Shown here: piece after piece, positions 45,739 through 54,020 of the stretch
How positions within the stretch are numbered: the stretch's first letter is position 1
How the letters are laid out: the number at the start of each line of letters is the position of its first letter
Source of the DNA: Acidobacteriota bacterium
Lineage (GTDB): Bacteria; Acidobacteriota; Terriglobia; Acidiferrales; UBA7541
Direction of reading: 5' to 3'
Assembly (NCBI GenBank): GCA_013289825.1
Contig: JABCZF010000011.1
Span: 59,139-123,138, forward strand
DNA: 64,000 nucleotides
Translations under genes and position numbers: made by a program
The notes under the pieces: generated by a model
Seen by the model: only the letters and a program-made list of their open reading frames with translations
Told to the model about the DNA's origin: nothing
Databases searched by the model: none

Positions 45739-47226
45739 ATGCGAGTTCGACGGGTGGCTTGGCTTTGCGTTTTTTTATTTTTTCGGGCGACTGATTGCCG
45801 GGGGCAGGAGGCAGCAGCGGATTTGGACCACGTGGTGCAGCGGATGGTGGCGCAGGAAGGAGTCGTGGGAGCGTCCGTGCTGGTCGCACGTGGAGACAAA
45901 ATCCTTTTGCACAAGGGCTATGGATTTGCTGATCTCGGGCTAGAGGCGGCGGCGAAGGACGAAACCGTTTATCACGTTGTGGGGCCGATGCTGCCGTTTA
46001 CGGGAATTGCGGTGCTGCAGCAGATGGAACGAGGGAAGCTTTCGCTGGATGATGACATTTCGAAGTATGTGCCGGAATTTCCGTTGCAGGGGCATCGTGT
46101 GACGATCCGGCAACTGTTGAATCACACTTCCGGGATTGTGGACTATCACTACCTCGGCGATCCGATTGAAGCTACAAGCCGGCAACCCAAAGCGCTCGAC
46201 GAAGTGATGGCTCTCTATGCGGGGAAAAAGTGGGTGAATGAGCCGGGTACGAAATGGGATTGGTCGATTTCAGGATTTCAACTGCTTGTGACGATTGTGG
46301 AACGGGTTAGTGGACAGAGCTTTGCGGAATACGTTAAGCGGAATATTTTTACTCCGGCGGGCGTGGCGGCCACAACGTATTGCGACGATTTCTCGCTGGT
46401 GCACGGGCTGTCTCGTGGGTATCGGAAATTCGAGAAGGGCTATGTGCCGGCAAACGAGAATGACATGGCATATAACGCGGATTTGCGGTTTTGCAGCACG
46501 GTGGGCGACATCTATCAGCTTTGGGAATCGATTCGGGCGAAAAGATTGATCGGGCCGAAAACGCTTGAAATGATGACAACCGCGGAAGGCGCCGCGATGC
46601 ACATGAGTCCGCAAGACCCCAAAGCACAATATGGATTCGCGATAATCCTCAATCGCGAAGAGGAGCACCGGCGGATTGGGCAGCACGGGTCTTTACTTGG
46701 GTACAGCGGGAGCCTCTACGATTTTCCGGAGGATGGATTGACGATCGTGGTGCTGACGAACACGGAGGGGCAAAACGCTTATGCCATCACGCGGGCGCTA
46801 GCGAGGGCGGTGCTCGGTTTGCCGCAACTTCCGGCGCCGCCGGCCGCCTCTGCCGAAAAGATGTTAGAGGACAAACCCGTTTCCCAGGACGAACGGAAAC
46901 AGCTTGCGGGAACTTATGTTTTGAAATTGGAGCGACTGACGCCGGGTTTGCACGATTCGTTCGAGCAGTACCGCAGAACGTTCCGGGTGTTCGATGAAAA
47001 CGGGCGGTTGATGATCCAGGCGCTGGGAGAAGGACCAGAGCGGCTGCTCAAACAACAAGAAGGCAGCTTTACGACGCGCTCGAAACCCAGGAGCCGGGTG
47101 TCGTTCGTGGTGCAAGGACGGATCGTCGCCAGCATGAAGATGGATCCCTCGGATTTTGGAGTTCCGTTGTCCGGAGAGCGGGTCGGAGCGGGCGACCCGC
47201 AAACGTTTCACCGGCAACTGCAATAG
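45739..47226 (+). CDS. Beta-lactamase-fold protein without the catalytic SxxK motif
   Basis: 495 residues from the ATG at 45739, eight bases after AAGGAG; an earlier in-frame start at 45589 would bury the signal peptide (WLCVFLFFRATDCRGQ). The class C/PBP4* scaffold is clear: DDDISKYVPEFPLQGH, RQLLNHTSGIVDYHYLGD, and IGQHGSLLGYSGSLYDFPED near the third motif. At the place of the nucleophile motif SxxK the sequence is VVGPMLPFTG (Gly82, Leu85), and the YxN motif reads WSI. Hydrolysis by the usual mechanism is therefore unlikely; a binding or regulatory role is possible. A C-terminal ~150-residue domain follows the fold. Confidence 0.88.
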   Translation: MRVRRVAWLCVFLFFRATDCRGQEAAADLDHVVQRMVAQEGVVGASVLVARGDKILLHKGYGFADLGLEAAAKDETVYHVVGPMLPFTGIAVLQQMERGKLSLDDDISKYVPEFPLQGHRVTIRQLLNHTSGIVDYHYLGDPIEATSRQPKALDEVMALYAGKKWVNEPGTKWDWSISGFQLLVTIVERVSGQSFAEYVKRNIFTPAGVAATTYCDDFSLVHGLSRGYRKFEKGYVPANENDMAYNADLRFCSTVGDIYQLWESIRAKRLIGPKTLEMMTTAEGAAMHMSPQDPKAQYGFAIILNREEEHRRIGQHGSLLGYSGSLYDFPEDGLTIVVLTNTEGQNAYAITRALARAVLGLPQLPAPPAASAEKMLEDKPVSQDERKQLAGTYVLKLERLTPGLHDSFEQYRRTFRVFDENGRLMIQALGEGPERLLKQQEGSFTTRSKPRSRVSFVVQGRIVASMKMDPSDFGVPLSGERVGAGDPQTFHRQLQ

Positions 47227-47274
47227 AGCAGGCGGCGCTCATGGCGAGCGAACTCATTGCGAAAGCGGCGAACG

Positions 47275-47823
47275 CTAGAGTTTTTGGAAGAAGTGGGCGA
47301 CTTTTTTGCCGGCCGATTCCGTGTAGTAGACCGTGACTTTCGCCGTTTTATCGGCGCCTTTGCCGATCTCCTTTGCGGAGGCGACCGTGTCGTGGCCTAC
47401 CACTTGAAAAGTGTGCTCAGTTCCATCGGCGGCTTTGACCACAACGGTCTTGCCGTCTTCACTTACGTGACTGACCGTCCCGTCGACAGCGTGCAGGCCA
47501 CTTTTGCCCACTTTATCGACTTCGACAGCGGTTTCTTCCGCGCCTTTCGCAGTGTAGTGAGCTACAACCTCAGCGCCCTCGGTGAGTCCGTGGAAGGAGT
47601 CTTTGGCGCCTGTGGCCGTGGCTTGGGCGCCGTGGACAGTGGTCCTGGCAACGAAATGAAAGGTGTGTTCGGTGCCGTCGGCGGTTTTGACGACAATAGT
47701 CTTGGAGGCTTCATCGACCTTGGTAACTGTGCCGTGAACGGCAGTGACGACGTCTTCGTCTGCGTGGGCGGGTAGGAGGAAGAGAGAAGCAACGGTGAAC
47801 AAACCAAGCGCGTGTTTGAACAT
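47275..47823 (-). CDS. Secreted hypothetical protein with two homologous repeats
   Basis: About 182 residues from the ATG at 47823, six bases after GGAGG. A signal peptide (GLFTVASLFLLPAHADED) is followed by two copies of a ~40-residue unit: VHGTVTKVDEASKTIVVKTA plus DGTEHTFHF, and VDGTVSHVSEDGKTVVVKAA plus DGTEHTFQV, each ending in a TTV or DTV turn. Each looks like a small OB- or beta-barrel-type repeat. No family name is recognised. It converges with the beta-lactamase-fold gene, 48 bp apart. Confidence 0.7.
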   Translation of the reverse strand: MFKHALGLFTVASLFLLPAHADEDVVTAVHGTVTKVDEASKTIVVKTADGTEHTFHFVARTTVHGAQATATGAKDSFHGLTEGAEVVAHYTAKGAEETAVEVDKVGKSGLHAVDGTVSHVSEDGKTVVVKAADGTEHTFQVVGHDTVASAKEIGKGADKTAKVTVYYTESAGKKVAHFFQKL

Positions 47824-48002
47824 GGAAAGCCTCCAGTGCGTTGACGAAACCAAGTCTATTCAGAGACTAAGAATATCGCAAGCGGGCCAGGAAATGTACA
47901 GGGAAGAAGCAGCGAACCGAGGCGGGCGAAGAGGACACGCGAGGAAGCTGGCAGAAAGGGAAGGGGTCCGGGGGAGCGAGGTGTGTAGAAGATCTATTGG
48001 GG

Positions 48003-48257
48003 ATGGCGAGCGCCATGTTTCCGCAAATATCAAAATATGGCGAGCCGGCACCACAAAAAGAATCCTGCGAGACCGCGTTATACGACTTGTCTACGTTTGT
48101 GGAAGACCCGCCGAGTGTCGCCCAGGGCGGCAAAGGCGTCATCGTACCCGGTTGCCCTTGTTGCAAGGAAACGATTCGGCACAATCGCACAGTTCTGGAC
48201 CATCTGACGAACGACGTTCTACCCACGGTCATAAACAAGTTGCCGGCAGGTTCGTGA
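48003..48257 (+). CDS. Small hypothetical protein with CPCC motif
   Basis: 84 residues from an ATG at 48003 without a good ribosome-binding site. Composition is protein-like (SKYGEPAPQKESCETALYDL) with a paired-cysteine motif VPGCPCCKETIRHN near the middle. I do not recognise it. It lies in the first part of the accessory stretch where several short Cys-rich genes occur. The flanking stretches 47824-48002 and 48258-48356 show nothing else. Confidence 0.35.
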   Translation: MASAMFPQISKYGEPAPQKESCETALYDLSTFVEDPPSVAQGGKGVIVPGCPCCKETIRHNRTVLDHLTNDVLPTVINKLPAGS

Positions 48258-48356
48258 CCCGCTGAACATAAGGTGAAAACCCGAGCCTCAATGCCAATCT
48301 TTCCCGGATTGCAGGGCACCATGAGTTCAATTAACTTGCAAATAGCGAGGGATACC

Positions 48357-48791
48357 ATGATTCCACATCGTACCGTACGGGAAATTCCGCTCGGCAACCT
48401 CCAGCCTGTAGAGCCGCCAGTGGCGATACCCTTTCAGGATGCAGTGGCGATAAAGCTGCATGCGCGTGTCGTGGAGTTCATCGCGAAGCCTGAAAAAACT
48501 GACGAATTGCGAGGTCTCCTCCGCCAGGTGGTGACCCCGCTCCTTCGGGATCGAAGCGGGTTTATTCGCTCGGTTGTTCTGACCACGCATGAAGAACAAC
48601 GTCGCGTTGTAGTCATCACATTTTGGAGCACAGAAGAGCATACTGCGCGCGACCCGTGGGAGGAGACTCCACGAGCGCGCGAGTTATTTTCACCGCTGAT
48701 TGACGCTCTTTCGAGGACGCGAACCTGCAGGGTAGATGTTACGGAGGCGACAGAGGCCCGCAGCCAGGCGATAAGCCTGCCGATTTGCTGA
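48357..48791 (+). CDS. Antibiotic biosynthesis monooxygenase (ABM)-like domain protein
   Basis: About 144 residues from the ATG at 48357, after GAGGG; an upstream in-frame ATG at 48273 is less likely. The C-terminal ~100 residues have the ABM/dimeric ferredoxin-like pattern: HARVVEFIAKPEKTDELRGL, FIRSVVLTTHEEQRRVVVIT, FWSTEEHTARD. The family includes small haem-degrading and quinol monooxygenases, but many members are only scaffolds. A strong terminator follows 45 bp after the stop, supporting a real gene. Confidence 0.6.
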   Translation: MIPHRTVREIPLGNLQPVEPPVAIPFQDAVAIKLHARVVEFIAKPEKTDELRGLLRQVVTPLLRDRSGFIRSVVLTTHEEQRRVVVITFWSTEEHTARDPWEETPRARELFSPLIDALSRTRTCRVDVTEATEARSQAISLPIC

Positions 48792-48836
48792 CCGCGTCCC
48801 GTCTACCTCACATCGCTGCGTGACGATAACAGATCG

Positions 48837-48871
48837 GCCCGGCTGCTGTTCGGATAGCCGGGCTTTTTTTT
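48837..48871 (+). terminator. Intrinsic terminator after the ABM-like gene
   Basis: GCCCGGCT (48837-48844) pairs with AGCCGGGC (48856-48863), 11-base loop, followed by eight T at 48864-48871. A textbook rho-independent terminator on the forward strand. The following 48872-49131 contains no supported gene. Confidence 0.9.
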
Positions 48872-49131
48872 CCTCTTAGGTTTATACGACTGCTTCGAAT
48901 TCGAAATCTGTAAATATTACAATCGATAAACGCGAGAGGGCCCCTTTCTGCGTACTAGAACCGCCATTCCGCAAGGGGCGCTTCCTGGCTCAAGAGACAT
49001 GAAACGCTCGACTTATCACTGTTGGCGCGTAAAGTGCATGACCTTCAATGAGAGACATATTTGTTTGAGAAATAAATCGTGAGGACCTGCCTGAGTGGAC
49101 TATATGGCTGTCAACAGATTGGAAGGTTGGG

Positions 49132-49509
49132 ATGATACGACCTGCCAATTCTTTTGTGCTTGCTGCAAAACTAGAACCACTTTGCCCGCGCCACAACAAG
49201 ATCATGCGATACGAGGCGAGCGGACTTCCTTCGGGAACCGACAATCGACCTTCCTATCATTGCGGTTACGAAGGGTGCAGCGTTCGCTATGACTTGGTCA
49301 ACGGGTACTTCACATTACTCGGAATGCCCGAAGAAATAAATCCCGTGGAGGAACCGGGTGGCAACACGTTGAAGTGCGAGAAACACGAGGCTTGGTTGTA
49401 CCGCAACAGAAATCAAGCGAACGAATGGGGTGACGAGTGGTGTTGCGGCGTTGAAGGGTGCGGGTTCTGTGTTCTGACAGGGACAAAGGGCAATCGGGTC
49501 AGGACATAA
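49132..49509 (+). CDS. Cys-rich hypothetical protein, zinc-finger-like
   Basis: 125 residues from the ATG at 49132, six bases after GGAAGG. Cys/His sets are visible: LCPRHNKIMRYE, YHCGYEGCSVRYD, LKCEKHEAWLYRN and WCCGVEGCGFC. Two repeated modules are apparent, each CP/CE-x-H followed by a CGxEGC pair, suggesting two structural zinc sites formed from a duplication. No family name is known to me. It has the clearest zinc sites in a cluster of small Cys-containing genes. Confidence 0.6.
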   Translation: MIRPANSFVLAAKLEPLCPRHNKIMRYEASGLPSGTDNRPSYHCGYEGCSVRYDLVNGYFTLLGMPEEINPVEEPGGNTLKCEKHEAWLYRNRNQANEWGDEWCCGVEGCGFCVLTGTKGNRVRT

Positions 49510-49704
49510 TAGTTGGCCGAAAGGTGGTCCGACTGTTTTCTGACAACACCGACACATCATTCTAATCGAACCGCGGAACAAACGCGCCGATGTGACGGCG
49601 AATCGCTTGCGCGACGTCGTGTAAGCGCCAAGCCGGACGATTTACTAACTAAGTCCTTACAGTGGACAGAACGCCACAGTGGACGAGCGTGAAAGAGGAG
49701 CCCC

Positions 49705-49821
49705 ATGGCAACAATTCCTCCACAAGAACACATTTTGCTCAACCTAACTTGCCCCCACTGCCACAAGATGAATTTGCTTGCGGTTGTTCCTGCTTCAGGC
49801 GCAAGTAGCTACGTTGAGTAA
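49705..49821 (+). CDS. Small CxxC peptide
   Basis: 38 residues with a good AGGAG four bases before the ATG. The sequence includes LTCPHCHKMNLLAVV, a zinc-ribbon half (CPHC). Only one Cys pair is present, so a second pair would have to come from a partner or dimer. It sits in a cluster of similar small genes. Confidence 0.4.
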   Translation: MATIPPQEHILLNLTCPHCHKMNLLAVVPASGASSYVE

Positions 49822-49938
49822 CCGCCGGTGGTTCGATGGTCGGAATCTGAATTTGGTTTAGCGGTCTTCAAGAGCTTGTAGACTATTTCCTGGTTTAAAA
49901 CTCGGTGTTCATTGAGTCCCTCTGGGAAGGGTGACGAT

Positions 49939-50274
49939 CTACTCTGACGAACGGCGGAGCCTGTTCAACAAGGCGGCCAGATGCGGACGATCTACTTCCT
50001 TCACCGCCCTGAATTTCAGGCCCACGCCACGACCGGGATTTACATGCCGTACTACAGCGTCGGCCCTGATCTGTCCCTCTTGGACCAGAAATTCAACCTG
50101 TGTCTGTGCCCCAACAACTTTCGTACATCGCGTCTCGATAAACAGACCGCCCGGGCCCAGATTCCGAACTCGGGAAGTGTCATCATGTCCCCCACAACGC
50201 CAGTACACCCAAACGTCGGGCGTCTCGACTCGCGAGTTAAATCTCCTTGCAGGGGAAATCGGTTGTTGCCACAT
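49939..50274 (-). CDS. PilZ-domain protein
   Basis: 111 residues. PilZ pattern: the N-terminal Arg segment (ISPARRFNSRVETP), then SRVRNLGPGGLFIETRCTKV (the D/N-x-S-x-x-G motif in a degenerate NLGPGG form), and VRHVNPGRGVGLKFRAVKEV. PilZ domains bind cyclic di-GMP through the RxxxR and DxSxxG motifs; RRFNSR supplies the first but the second is altered. A c-di-GMP effector role is possible. The HD-GYP gene at 22103 shows this organism handles that messenger. Confidence 0.68.
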   Translation of the reverse strand: MWQQPISPARRFNSRVETPDVWVYWRCGGHDDTSRVRNLGPGGLFIETRCTKVVGAQTQVEFLVQEGQIRADAVVRHVNPGRGVGLKFRAVKEVDRPHLAALLNRLRRSSE

Positions 50275-50575
50275 ATACCACCGCCTGAGGGCTTTCCGTA
50301 GATGGCGGAATCCAGAAGTACGCAGGACTTAAAGGGCGGGAATCGTTCCGAACGATAGGTCTTACGAAGCCGAGGGCGCTACAGTTGACCGAGTCCACGC
50401 CTCTTAACTGGGGGACAACAGAAACCGAATTCTAGACTTAAGAAACTACGATTGCAATATGAAAAGTGGTCCGGAGCGAACCAGTGCCAACGCCGTTTGA
50501 TGTAGCTGGTTCGAAGCGAGTGGAACTCTCTAGCCGTCGCTGGCATCTTAATGAACACAGCCCGTGGAGGATTCT
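50275..50575. other. Intergenic, no supported gene
   Basis: 301 bp, A/T-richer than the left half of the window. No reading frame or RNA is supported. The next gene's GGAGG lies at 50566-50570. Confidence 0.4.
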
Positions 50576-50785
50576 ATGTCTGGGACAAGTTCAGCGTCCC
50601 TTCGTACTGAGCCGCACCCTTGTATGCAGGTTGCGTGTCCATACTGCCGGACGAAAATGATTGTGAATGTCGGGTCAACGACCGACACCAGTAAGAACTC
50701 GGTTCAATGTTTAGGCTGTGACAAAACGTTCGTCGCAATCGTGCCCGGCCCTGTTGTTGGCGGACCTTTTACATTAAGTGATTAG
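50576..50785 (+). CDS. Small zinc-ribbon protein
   Basis: 69 residues from the ATG at 50576, five bases after GGAGG. Two Cys pairs in VACPYCRTKMIV and VQCLGCDKTFVAIV give a four-cysteine zinc ribbon of the MJ0042/rubredoxin-knuckle kind, flanked by disordered ends. Such ribbons often bind nucleic acid or protein; no function can be assigned. The stop overlaps the next possible start by eight bases. Confidence 0.6.
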   Translation: MSGTSSASLRTEPHPCMQVACPYCRTKMIVNVGSTTDTSKNSVQCLGCDKTFVAIVPGPVVGGPFTLSD

Positions 50786-50987
50786 TTTGAGCACAGAATT
50801 CCTTGACCGATTAGAGAGCCAGCTCAAAATTGGCAAGGAGCCTGCCAGCCGTCGGGCCATCGAGCGGATTTTGGACGTTATTATATTAAGAAGAGCTATG
50901 AGAACGGCCAATATCAAAGCCCAACGGAAGCGGAGAGAGATTTCAGACAGTTGGTTGAACGCGAAGAAAACGCCAAGTAGAGGGTAG
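50778..50987 (+). CDS. Possible small basic helical protein
   Basis: Up to 69 residues from a GTG at 50778, overlapping the zinc-ribbon gene by eight bases. Arg/Lys-rich and helical (SRRAIERILDVIILRRAMRT). No motif recognised and no proper ribosome-binding site; coupling to the upstream gene would be needed. Confidence 0.3.
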   Translation: MISLSTEFLDRLESQLKIGKEPASRRAIERILDVIILRRAMRTANIKAQRKRREISDSWLNAKKTPSRG

Positions 50988-51014
50988 TCGGCGATCCAGT
51001 GCGGAGTTTTGTTA

Positions 51015-51383
51015 CTAACGCGCCATTTTCTGAAGCGTGTACAAAATAAGTTTGCGGTCGTCCTCGTTTGATTTGCCCAACAGTCGACGGAGTTTGTTTA
51101 GAAACTTCGCATCCTTGCCTGAATTACCCCATGCGATATTGTCGGAACCCTTGCGCTTGATTAGATTCGGGACTTCGGGCGGCTTCGCACCGTCGTAGAA
51201 GAGTTGGTACATGGGAATTTCTAAAGCACGCGCCAGCTTTTCCAGGGTCTCGACGGCTGGCACGGTATGCCCGTTCTCGACGCGGGAGATGTAACAACGA
51301 AGAAGGCCGGTGCGCTTTTCAATGTCGCCCTGGCTGAGTTTCTTTTGTTCGCGAAGTTCGCGGAGTCTGTCGCCAATGACCAT
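51015..51383 (-). CDS. XRE-family HTH regulator
   Basis: 122 residues from the ATG at 51383; an upstream in-frame ATG at 51452 adds an unconserved leader. The XRE helix-turn-helix is at ~5-60: LRELREQKKLSQGDIEKRTG, then YISRVENGHTVPAVETLEKL. The C-terminal ~60 residues are helical (FLNKLRRLLGKSNEDDRKLI), probably for dimerisation. A recurrent acidobacterial small regulator. It neighbours the tRNA-Leu and the mobile-element region, so it may belong to an accessory island. Confidence 0.8.
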   Translation of the reverse strand: MVIGDRLRELREQKKLSQGDIEKRTGLLRCYISRVENGHTVPAVETLEKLARALEIPMYQLFYDGAKPPEVPNLIKRKGSDNIAWGNSGKDAKFLNKLRRLLGKSNEDDRKLILYTLQKMAR

Positions 51384-51572
51384 GCCGGGGATTATTCCAT
51401 CAGGGCGATTAGAAAGCAAATTAGGGGTCTCCGGTAAATACGCTCGGAGCAATCAAATTAAGTCATCGAAACGTAGTGTGGTAGAGCCGCTCCGAGCTCA
51501 CCTCAAATATTTGACGTTTTCTCAAGAAATATGCAGTTTCAGTGTATTTGCTGCACTCCGGAAAAGATAGAG

Positions 51573-51656
51573 TGCGGTCGAGTGGATTCGAACCACCACG
51601 GTATCGCTACCGCCAGCCCCTCAAGCTGGTGCGTCTGCCAGTTCCGCCACGACCGC
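51573..51656 (-). tRNA. tRNA-Leu(GAG)
   Basis: 84 nt without encoded CCA. Acceptor GCGGTCG pairs with CGACCGC, followed by discriminator A. The anticodon stem CCAGC/GCTGG encloses loop TTGAGGG with anticodon GAG. A variable arm, expected for a class II tRNA, lies before the T-arm GGTGGTTCGAATCCACT. The D-loop (GGCGGAACTGGCAGAC) is typical of bacterial tRNA-Leu. Confidence 0.93.
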
Positions 51657-52132
51657 ACAGAGGTGAGATGTACATCTTAACTGGCAGTCAGGAGGGCTGC
51701 AAGCGCTAGGGTTACATTTTTAGATGGCTTGACTTGGGCCCAGGGACGCAACGCGAGCAGCAGGCTGGTTCCCGAGTTTGCTCAAACAGATATATAGAAA
51801 GCAGTTCTTCCTTCCGGGCGCCCGCTCGCCGAGGCAACAAGCTCGTTCGGCAAATGCGGGATCATGAACTAGAATCGTCCGAACTCCAACAAGTTTCGGT
51901 TGGAGGTGATTTTGGCGCCCGCTCTGAGAACCAATTGACCTGTCTGATCGCGAGCGGCAAAACGCGATTCTCAAGTGCCCGTTAGGTGGCCAGAATATCC
52001 GGTTTTGAGAGGGTTCTTACATCTGAAAAGGGCTAAGTCGTTTGAACGCGCGGCAGAGCCGGTTGGTAATTGGCGCGTTACGAGCCCGACGACCTCCACC
52101 ATGATGCCCCGCATTTAGTTGATAGCTGAGAA
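51657..52132. other. Region between tRNA-Leu and mobile-element graveyard
   Basis: 476 bp with no supported gene. Short frames exist on both strands but none resembles a protein family. The transition from chromosome to insertion-sequence remnants occurs about here. Confidence 0.4.
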
Positions 52133-52184
52133 GAAGAAGCCGCGGCTTTCGCCCGAACGAAGAAGCCGCGGCTTTCGCCCGAAC
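52133..52184 (+). repeat. 26-bp perfect tandem duplication
   Basis: Two exact head-to-tail copies (52133-52158 and 52159-52184), each opening GAAGAAGCCGCGG and containing the palindrome AGCCGCGGCT. They lie just upstream of a truncated transposase and may be end sequences of that element. Confidence 0.8.
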
Positions 52185-52232
52185 TCGGATAGAGTTCGGG
52201 TTGAGAATCCCTTTTCAAAGAAGAGAGCCGCC

Positions 52233-52412
52233 GTGAGAAAGAAATACCAGGGGAAAGACCGCAAGTCCAATCGCAAGTTCGAAGTCGTGCAGGGGCAAGA
52301 GTTGCTGGTTCGGGTGCCGCTACCGATGGCCGAGGTGTGGGCCGAGATGCAAGCGCAGGTGGAAGAGCTGACCTGGCAAACCGGACTGCAGATTCTGCGC
52401 GCTATCCTGGAA
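52233..52412 (+). pseudogene. Transposase N-terminal fragment
   Basis: About 60 codons from a GTG matching the N-terminus of an acidobacterial-type transposase: YQGKDRKSNRKFEVVQ, then LLVRVPLPMAEVWAEMQAQV and LTWQTGLQILRAILE. Homology stops there; the continuing frame to 52826 is unlike any transposase I know. A dead fragment. The stretch 52413-53104 that follows has no supported gene. Confidence 0.6.
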
Positions 52413-53104
52413 GGATGCCGGGAATGTCCCATTGCAAGAAGACCTCCCGGCGTGATTTATCATCGAGACAAGCAGAGCAATGCGTTCTGGCTCAGGGCGA
52501 CGACTATAATAGTACGAGTTTTTTGTCCATACTGTGCTGCAGAAGCACACGGAGAAGGAGTTCAGTATGAACTAATCGACCGTGTGAATACGTTAAGCTG
52601 CGCAAGAGATGAGGGAGGGCCCCTGGAGCAGCCGACAAGGCCTCAAATCTGGAAAGGTGAGAGTCGTTTCTCCGTCAATGCCTGTAGACCTTCGTCCGGC
52701 GGTCCTTGCAGAGCTCGTATGAGCGATGAAGATGGTGTAACGCCCTTCGAGGTGGTGGTAAACGCCACCCTGACACGAGTAACGCTAGGGTCAGGCAAAG
52801 GAGCTCTGGGCACTCGGCTGTCCTAGCCCGTCCTAGCCCCAGTTTACGAGTTAGCGTAGTCCTTTCCACGTAAGTCCTTTTAGTCCAGGCATTTATTCGC
52901 CCGCGCTGCTATGCCCTAAGTTTTGAACGTCTCTACCTGTTCACACGGTGCTCCGCATTCTTTGTTGTGCGCAGCAAAGAAAACATTGGCTAAACCGCTA
53001 GCGCGGTATTGGTGGTGCTGCAGTCGTGTCGGCTTTTCCGGTCATGCTCGTCGCTGTTCCCGTTGAACATCTCTCCACCTCTGAAGGTCTCTTTGCTAAA
53101 GCAT

Positions 53105-53485
53105 GGAGTGGCTGCTCACAGCAGCACATGGAGAGACTACCGCGACAACAATCAGCAGAAAACCATGAACCTCTCGGCAGACCAATTCATCGGGCGATTC
53201 CTGCTTCACGTTCTACCGTATGGATTCCACCGCATCCGCTACTACGGGTTCCTCGGCAATCGTCACCGCAAGGAGAAGTTGGAGCTTTGCCGCCAACTTC
53301 TCGGCATGGCTCTTCCGTGTGAAAGTTCTTCCATCCCTGTGACACCGGAGGACTATCGTGACCGATACGAGAGACTCACGGGCCGTTCTCTTCGAGAATG
53401 CCCGGTTTGCCATCCCGGACACATGGTCCCCGTTACCGTTCTGGCCAAGGTGCGCCCTTCGCCGGCCATTCAGGACACGTCATGA
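53105..53485 (+). pseudogene. IS91-type transposase C-terminal fragment
   Basis: About 125 codons matching the C-terminus of IS91/IS801-type rolling-circle transposases: TWRDYRDNNQQKTMNLSADQ, then RIRYYGFLGNRHRKEKLELC and the terminal Cys motif CPVCHPGHMVPV. The catalytic HUH/Tyr domain is missing, so it is inactive. 53486-53752 shows nothing coherent. Confidence 0.8.
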
Positions 53486-53752
53486 TCCGTCTCGTGCAAC
53501 CTCAAATCGCTCTTTCCCAAAACTCGAAGCCCGCGAGTCGATGGAACCGTGTTGTCTTACGGCGTCTAAAAGCCTTGGCGGTCAGCCGCGGGTCCCATAT
53601 TTTGCTCTTTGCAGGCCCGGAGAAGACCCTGAATCGCGCCCCACCAGGGTCGGTTCCGCAATTACCAACGGTTTGCGCTCTCTTTGTAGTCCCCGATTCA
53701 CCAATCAAAACCCATAGCACACGCACCTTGCAGCGGTTCAGTCCAATACATT

Positions 53753-53989
53753 TTGCTCCAGCGACGCTACTCTCATCCCGTGGACCGGAGCAGCGGCGTG
53801 CGCTCCGATCACACCGTCGTCCTCACGGCCATCGAATCCACCAAGGTGTATCCGGATGCGCTACGACGTGTCACTTACTTCGATCTCCAGAACCAAAAGC
53901 GGCTGAAGTTCCTGACCAATAACTTCTTTCTTCCCGCTCTTACGATCGCGAAAATCTACAAGTCACGCTGGATGGTGGAATTATTTTTC
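53753..53989 (+). pseudogene. IS4-type transposase, part upstream of the insertion
   Basis: The frame carries the DDE-transposase segment YSHPVDRSSGVRSDHTVVLT, LKFLTNNFFLPALTIAKIYK, SRWMVELFF, where the catalytic Glu region lies. Homology ends at the codon TTC at 53987-53989; the remainder of the same gene resumes at 56503. The true N-terminal part is missing or scrambled upstream of 53753. Confidence 0.8.
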
Positions 53990-54020
53990 GAAAGCTCGAC
54001 ATGGTGCACTCCTTCGGATG

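Noticed and set aside
52413..52826. Continuation of the truncated transposase frame
   Set aside because: Homology ends at ~52412 and the rest does not resemble a protein family; read as chance open frame.
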